DNA of 64,000 bases from positions 24,082,782 through 24,146,781 of the forward strand of contig NC_065535.1 in assembly GCF_932294415.1 (NCBI RefSeq), read 5' to 3'. The translations under genes were made by a program, and so were the position numbers. The notes below the pieces were generated by a model, which was not told the origin of the DNA, did not search any database, and was given only the letters and a program-made list of their open reading frames with translations. Positions 60,926 through 64,000 of the stretch are shown in pieces. How positions within the stretch are numbered: the stretch's first letter is position 1; each line of letters opens with the position of its first letter. The DNA comes from Quercus robur (Eukaryota > Streptophyta > Magnoliopsida > Fagales > Fagaceae).

Positions 60926-60935
60926 CTAGTCACTA

Positions 60936-61271
60936 GGCTAAAATGGCCAAGTACCACTATTTGGCAAAATGTGTAAAGATCTACCACTATTTAGAAATAT
61001 ATATGGATGTACCACTCTTTTAAAACTCGAATTTGTGAAAGTCTAATTTGCCATGTAACTCGAGTTCTTGAAACTCAAATTACATAATAAAAATTGGTGG
61101 CTATTTTTTATGGAACTTGAATTTGTCAAACTCGAATTACACGACAAACTTGAGCTTTACAAAACTTTTACAAACTTGAGTTTGAAAGAAGTGATAAATT
61201 TTTAATTATTTTGCAAATAGTAATAAATCGCTACGCATTTGGCCAGACAGTGAAACTTGGCCATTTTGGCC
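60936..61271. mobile_element. 336-bp Mutator-type MITE at the 3' end of P450 copy 4
   Basis: Ends GGCTAAAATGGCCAAGT and inverse, flanked by CTAGTCACTA / CTAGTCAATA (10 bp, one mismatch). The interior holds pairs of ACTCGAATTTG-type inverted words. It lies 30 bp past the stop codon of copy 4, in its 3' UTR. Confidence 0.75.
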
Positions 61272-62278
61272 CTAGTCAATACTCATAACTCATTCTCGTG
61301 ATCAAAGATGATGATCCCTCTCCATAATCTTCACTGGAAACCCACCTTTCATCTTGGAAGTCAAATAGTACATGTACTCTGGTTCATGGTGTACACCTTG
61401 TTCAAATGCTGGCATCACCTTAAACCTCCTTAAAACTACAGCCCAAGGCCGGCTCAACAGTAGATGCAAGAGATGCAATCGCCTAAGGCCTCCAAATAAA
61501 AGAAGGCCCCACTTGTAAAAATTTTTTTTATATATAATATATTTATTTATATATTTTAGTTAAAAAAAAATTTAAGCATTTTTATTGGTCAATAAAATGC
61601 ATTAAAAAGGCCCATTATATCCTAAAATGCAAAAGATTAAAAAGGAAAAAAGAAAAAAAAGTCAAAGTTCAGCTAACACAATTAAATTTTAGGAGACAAA
61701 TGTATTAACTCATTCTTGAAATATGCTAAAATTAAAATTAATAGCAGAAAAATTCATTAATAATATAACGTAATTGTCTTCAAATATGCTAAAATAGAGA
61801 TTATAAATGTCAAAAACAAAAGAAAAACCTCTCAACTCTCTACCTCTTCATCTATATTCTTATGATTTTACCTTTCTTTTTTTCATCTTCATCTTGATTT
61901 TTTATCTTTTTTTCATCAACTCAGTCAGCCCATCTAGCTTAAAATTTTTCTTTGTTGATTCCTGCATACCACTCTATCAGGATTCAGGCACCAGCCGGCA
62001 GTCACAGAAGATATTTTTCTGCTTCAGTTTTTTCTCCCCCTCTTTCTCTTTGTCTTTCCGAAAATAAAGACTCGAGCCATCTATTTCTTTAACTTATATT
62101 ATATATATTTTTTGTTTGTTTCACCCATTCACTGCACTGCACAACTGTTTGATGGGATGGGACACGTTTTTTGTTCTGCCCGTCTGTGGACTTTTATCTA
62201 CTTTAAAACTTAGCCATAGAAATTGGAGAAAAAAGCTGATCCAGTTGGATGGTTCTCAATTTTTTTTTAATAGGAGTA

Positions 62279-62331
62279 CTGTGGTCAGTGGTCTGTCACG
62301 TCACGTGACAAACCACTGACCACAGCACAGT
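62279..62331. repeat. 23-bp inverted repeat hairpin inside the hAT element
   Basis: CTGTGGTCAGTGGTCTGTCA is followed almost at once by its inverse around a TCACGTGA centre. One mismatch in the stem. Confidence 0.85.
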
Positions 62332-62686
62332 TTTTTTTTTTTGGTTAAAGACCACAGTTATTCACTTTGGTCCGACGGTTTCCTAACTTTTTATTTTATT
62401 TTATTTATAATCTGACACTTTATTTATTATTATAAATTATTATGTCAATTAATAATTTGATGTATATCATATTAACTCATTTGTATTATAGTGACACTAA
62501 TTTATTAAATTATGTATTAAATTAATTTTTATTTGTGCAGGTTTAAACTTTCAAGTGGTCATGGCTCTAGAAAAATTACAATAACCAGGTTCTATTGTTT
62601 TGTACTTTAAATTTTATTTTTAGTTAAATTATCATTTTTAATTATAAATTGTGTTTTATTTATCTATAAATATTTTCTCATTATAA

Positions 62687-62957
62687 ATGTCTACTAGAAA
62701 ATATTTATCCGGATATGAAAAACTTCTTAAAAAGAGAAAAATTGAAAAACAAATTGAATCTCAAAAAGGATCTATGGATAAATTTGTTACTAGTATTAAA
62801 AAAAACACAATAGAAAGTTTGGGTGAAAATATTACAAGAAAGATTAAGTGGATTAGCTATATTATCAATTGAAAAAGAAATGTTAGAGGAACTTAAATAC
62901 AAAAACTTAATTAGTAATTTTGCATCTCAAAAAGCAAGAAAAATAAATTTTAAATAA
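62687..62957 (+). pseudogene. hAT transposase remnant (N- and C-terminal ends joined)
   Basis: The first frame starts MSTRKYLSGYEKLLKKRKIE, the usual N-terminus of plant zinc-finger hAT transposases. From about 62825 another frame reads LAILSIEKEMLEELKYKNLI and ends at TAA 62955-62957, the usual C-terminus of the dimerisation domain. The catalytic core is missing and the frames do not match: a deletion derivative that needs transposase from elsewhere. Confidence 0.75.
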
Positions 62958-64000
62958 AAAAATTCAATATATAAATATATTTTATTTTATTAATATTTAA
63001 TTATAAAAAGACCCCATTTAAAATTTTCGCCTAAGACCCCAAAACTTGTTGAGCCGGCCCTGCTACAGCCACCACCCTTTTCATCTGCAAGAAAGCCATA
63101 TCCTGCCCCAAACAAATTCTAGGACCCGCCTGGAACACAGGGTATGTGTACGAGTCTCTCCCCACAAACTTCCATGATGATGATGATTTCGAATTCGAAT
63201 TCTCTTCCTCCTTCTGCAGCCACCTCTCGGGCTTGAACTCTGCCCACTCCGATCCCCATAGCGTCTCCAACCTCCCCATAGCGTATGGAAAGTACGACAC
63301 TCTCGTCCCCTTCTTCACCACTGTTCCTCCGGGTAATACGTCGTCGTTCACTGCCTCCTTCGTGTCTATCGGGACTGGTGGGTACAGCGGCTACAGCCGC
63401 ATGCTTTCACATAGAGAAGCATGTGTGTACACCATGTCTTTCACCTCGTCATATATAGGCGCTTCCGATTTTTCATATATTTCCTTTAGAATCTCCGACT
63501 CGATTTCCGGATTCTTCGATAAAAGCCAGAAGAACCATGTTAAAGCCGCGGACGTAGTGTCACGCCCAGCAAGTATAAAGCTGATCACAATGTCGATCAC
63601 GAAGTTCTCGTCCGAAAGGCCAGAGCTCAAGAACCTTGACAACAGGTCCACGGAATCGAGGCTCTGTTTCTCTCCAAGCTCCTGCTTCTTTTCATTTATT
63701 ATGTTCATGGCGAACTCTCGTATTTCTGAGACAGCGATTCTGAGACGCTTTTCTGAACCAATATTCAACAACTTCTTGATTTTCCATATGACTGGGAGTA
63801 ACGCATCGAACCTCTCGCTGCTGTATCTGACGCCATCTTCAAATGCTAAAGCTAGCTTGGCTTGTGGAAGAGAGGGAGACAAGTATGCCGGGTCGAACCC
63901 GAAAGCGATCTTACATATATTATCGAAAGCAAACCTTTGAAGAATGTCTTGAAAATCGAGGACAGTTCCATGTTTGGCAGCTGAGGAGAGAATGGGGATG

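Larger units (their letters stand above)
61444..63062 (+). mobile_element. hAT element, internally deleted (1619 bp)
   Basis: Terminal inverted repeats CAAGGCCGGCTCAACA and CAGGGCCGGCTCAACA (one mismatch), 8-bp TSD CTACAGCC (61436-61443, 63063-63070). It is inserted in P450 copy 4. Only the two ends of a transposase gene remain. Confidence 0.95.
61302..64000 (-). pseudogene. CYP94A: CYP94A-type cytochrome P450, copy 4 (split by a hAT element, premature stop)
   Basis: Coding sequence lies at 61302-61443 (last 45 or so codons, stop at 61304-61302) and 63063-64000 (middle part, running off the right edge). The hAT insertion at 61444-63062 separates the haem loop (PRICLGQDMAFLQMK) from the C-terminus. 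A TAG at 63391-63393 lies right after ESMRL: a 9-bp in-frame insertion turned RLYPP into RL-stop-PLYPP. Elsewhere the frame is open, with AGRDTTSAALTW and WAEFKPERW intact, so inactivation is recent. Sequence is closer to copy 2 than to copy 3 in several places. Confidence 0.92.

Overview
This is plant nuclear DNA. It is AT-rich and full of poly-A/T and (AT)n tracts, its genes carry GT..AG introns, and it holds plant-type cytochrome P450 genes and plant lineages of LTR retrotransposons. The repeat families look like those of a woody eudicot, possibly Fagales (oak, chestnut, walnut). That placement is an impression from repeat flavour, not a proven identity.

The only host genes I can defend are a tandem cluster of four intronless CYP94A-type P450s, all on the minus strand: copy 1 (1-530, N-terminal part, runs off the left edge), copy 2 (24502-26019, intact, 505 aa), copy 3 (33159-34688, intact, 509 aa) and copy 4 (61302-64000, runs off the right edge). 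Copy 4 is broken by a hAT transposon and a premature stop. The family oxidises fatty acids or fatty-acid-derived hormones in the ER. Upstream and downstream flanks of the copies are recognisably paralogous, so the cluster grew by duplication of gene-plus-flank blocks and was then inflated by transposons.

Layout: 0.5-8.4 kb holds a duplicated upstream block, a gypsy LTR remnant and two large palindromic (foldback) elements. 8.4-22.8 kb is a three-copy 0.7-kb tandem repeat broken by a solo LTR and by a complete 11.7-kb Ty3/gypsy element of Tat type, with gag-pol on the minus strand, a spliced antisense gene on the plus strand and a 14-copy 80-bp satellite between them. 22.8-35.1 kb holds P450 copies 2 and 3 with small MITEs, a chromovirus fragment and another solo LTR. 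35.1-37.7 kb is a hAT-like element made mostly of inverted minisatellite arrays. 39.2-46.9 kb is a complete LTR element carrying gag and a second plant-transposon ORF but no pol. 48.2-60.7 kb is a PIF/Harbinger-like element grown to 12.5 kb by nested insertions: a solo LTR, a probable Helitron, a Tourist MITE, a long-TIR Mutator-like element, three further small elements and a LINE tail. The paralogous empty site near 23.5 kb confirms its ends. 60.9-64 kb is P450 copy 4 with its hAT insertion.

Transposon boundaries rest on target-site duplications (TSDs) read directly from the sequence wherever stated. Family names for coding regions rest on motif recognition without database searches.
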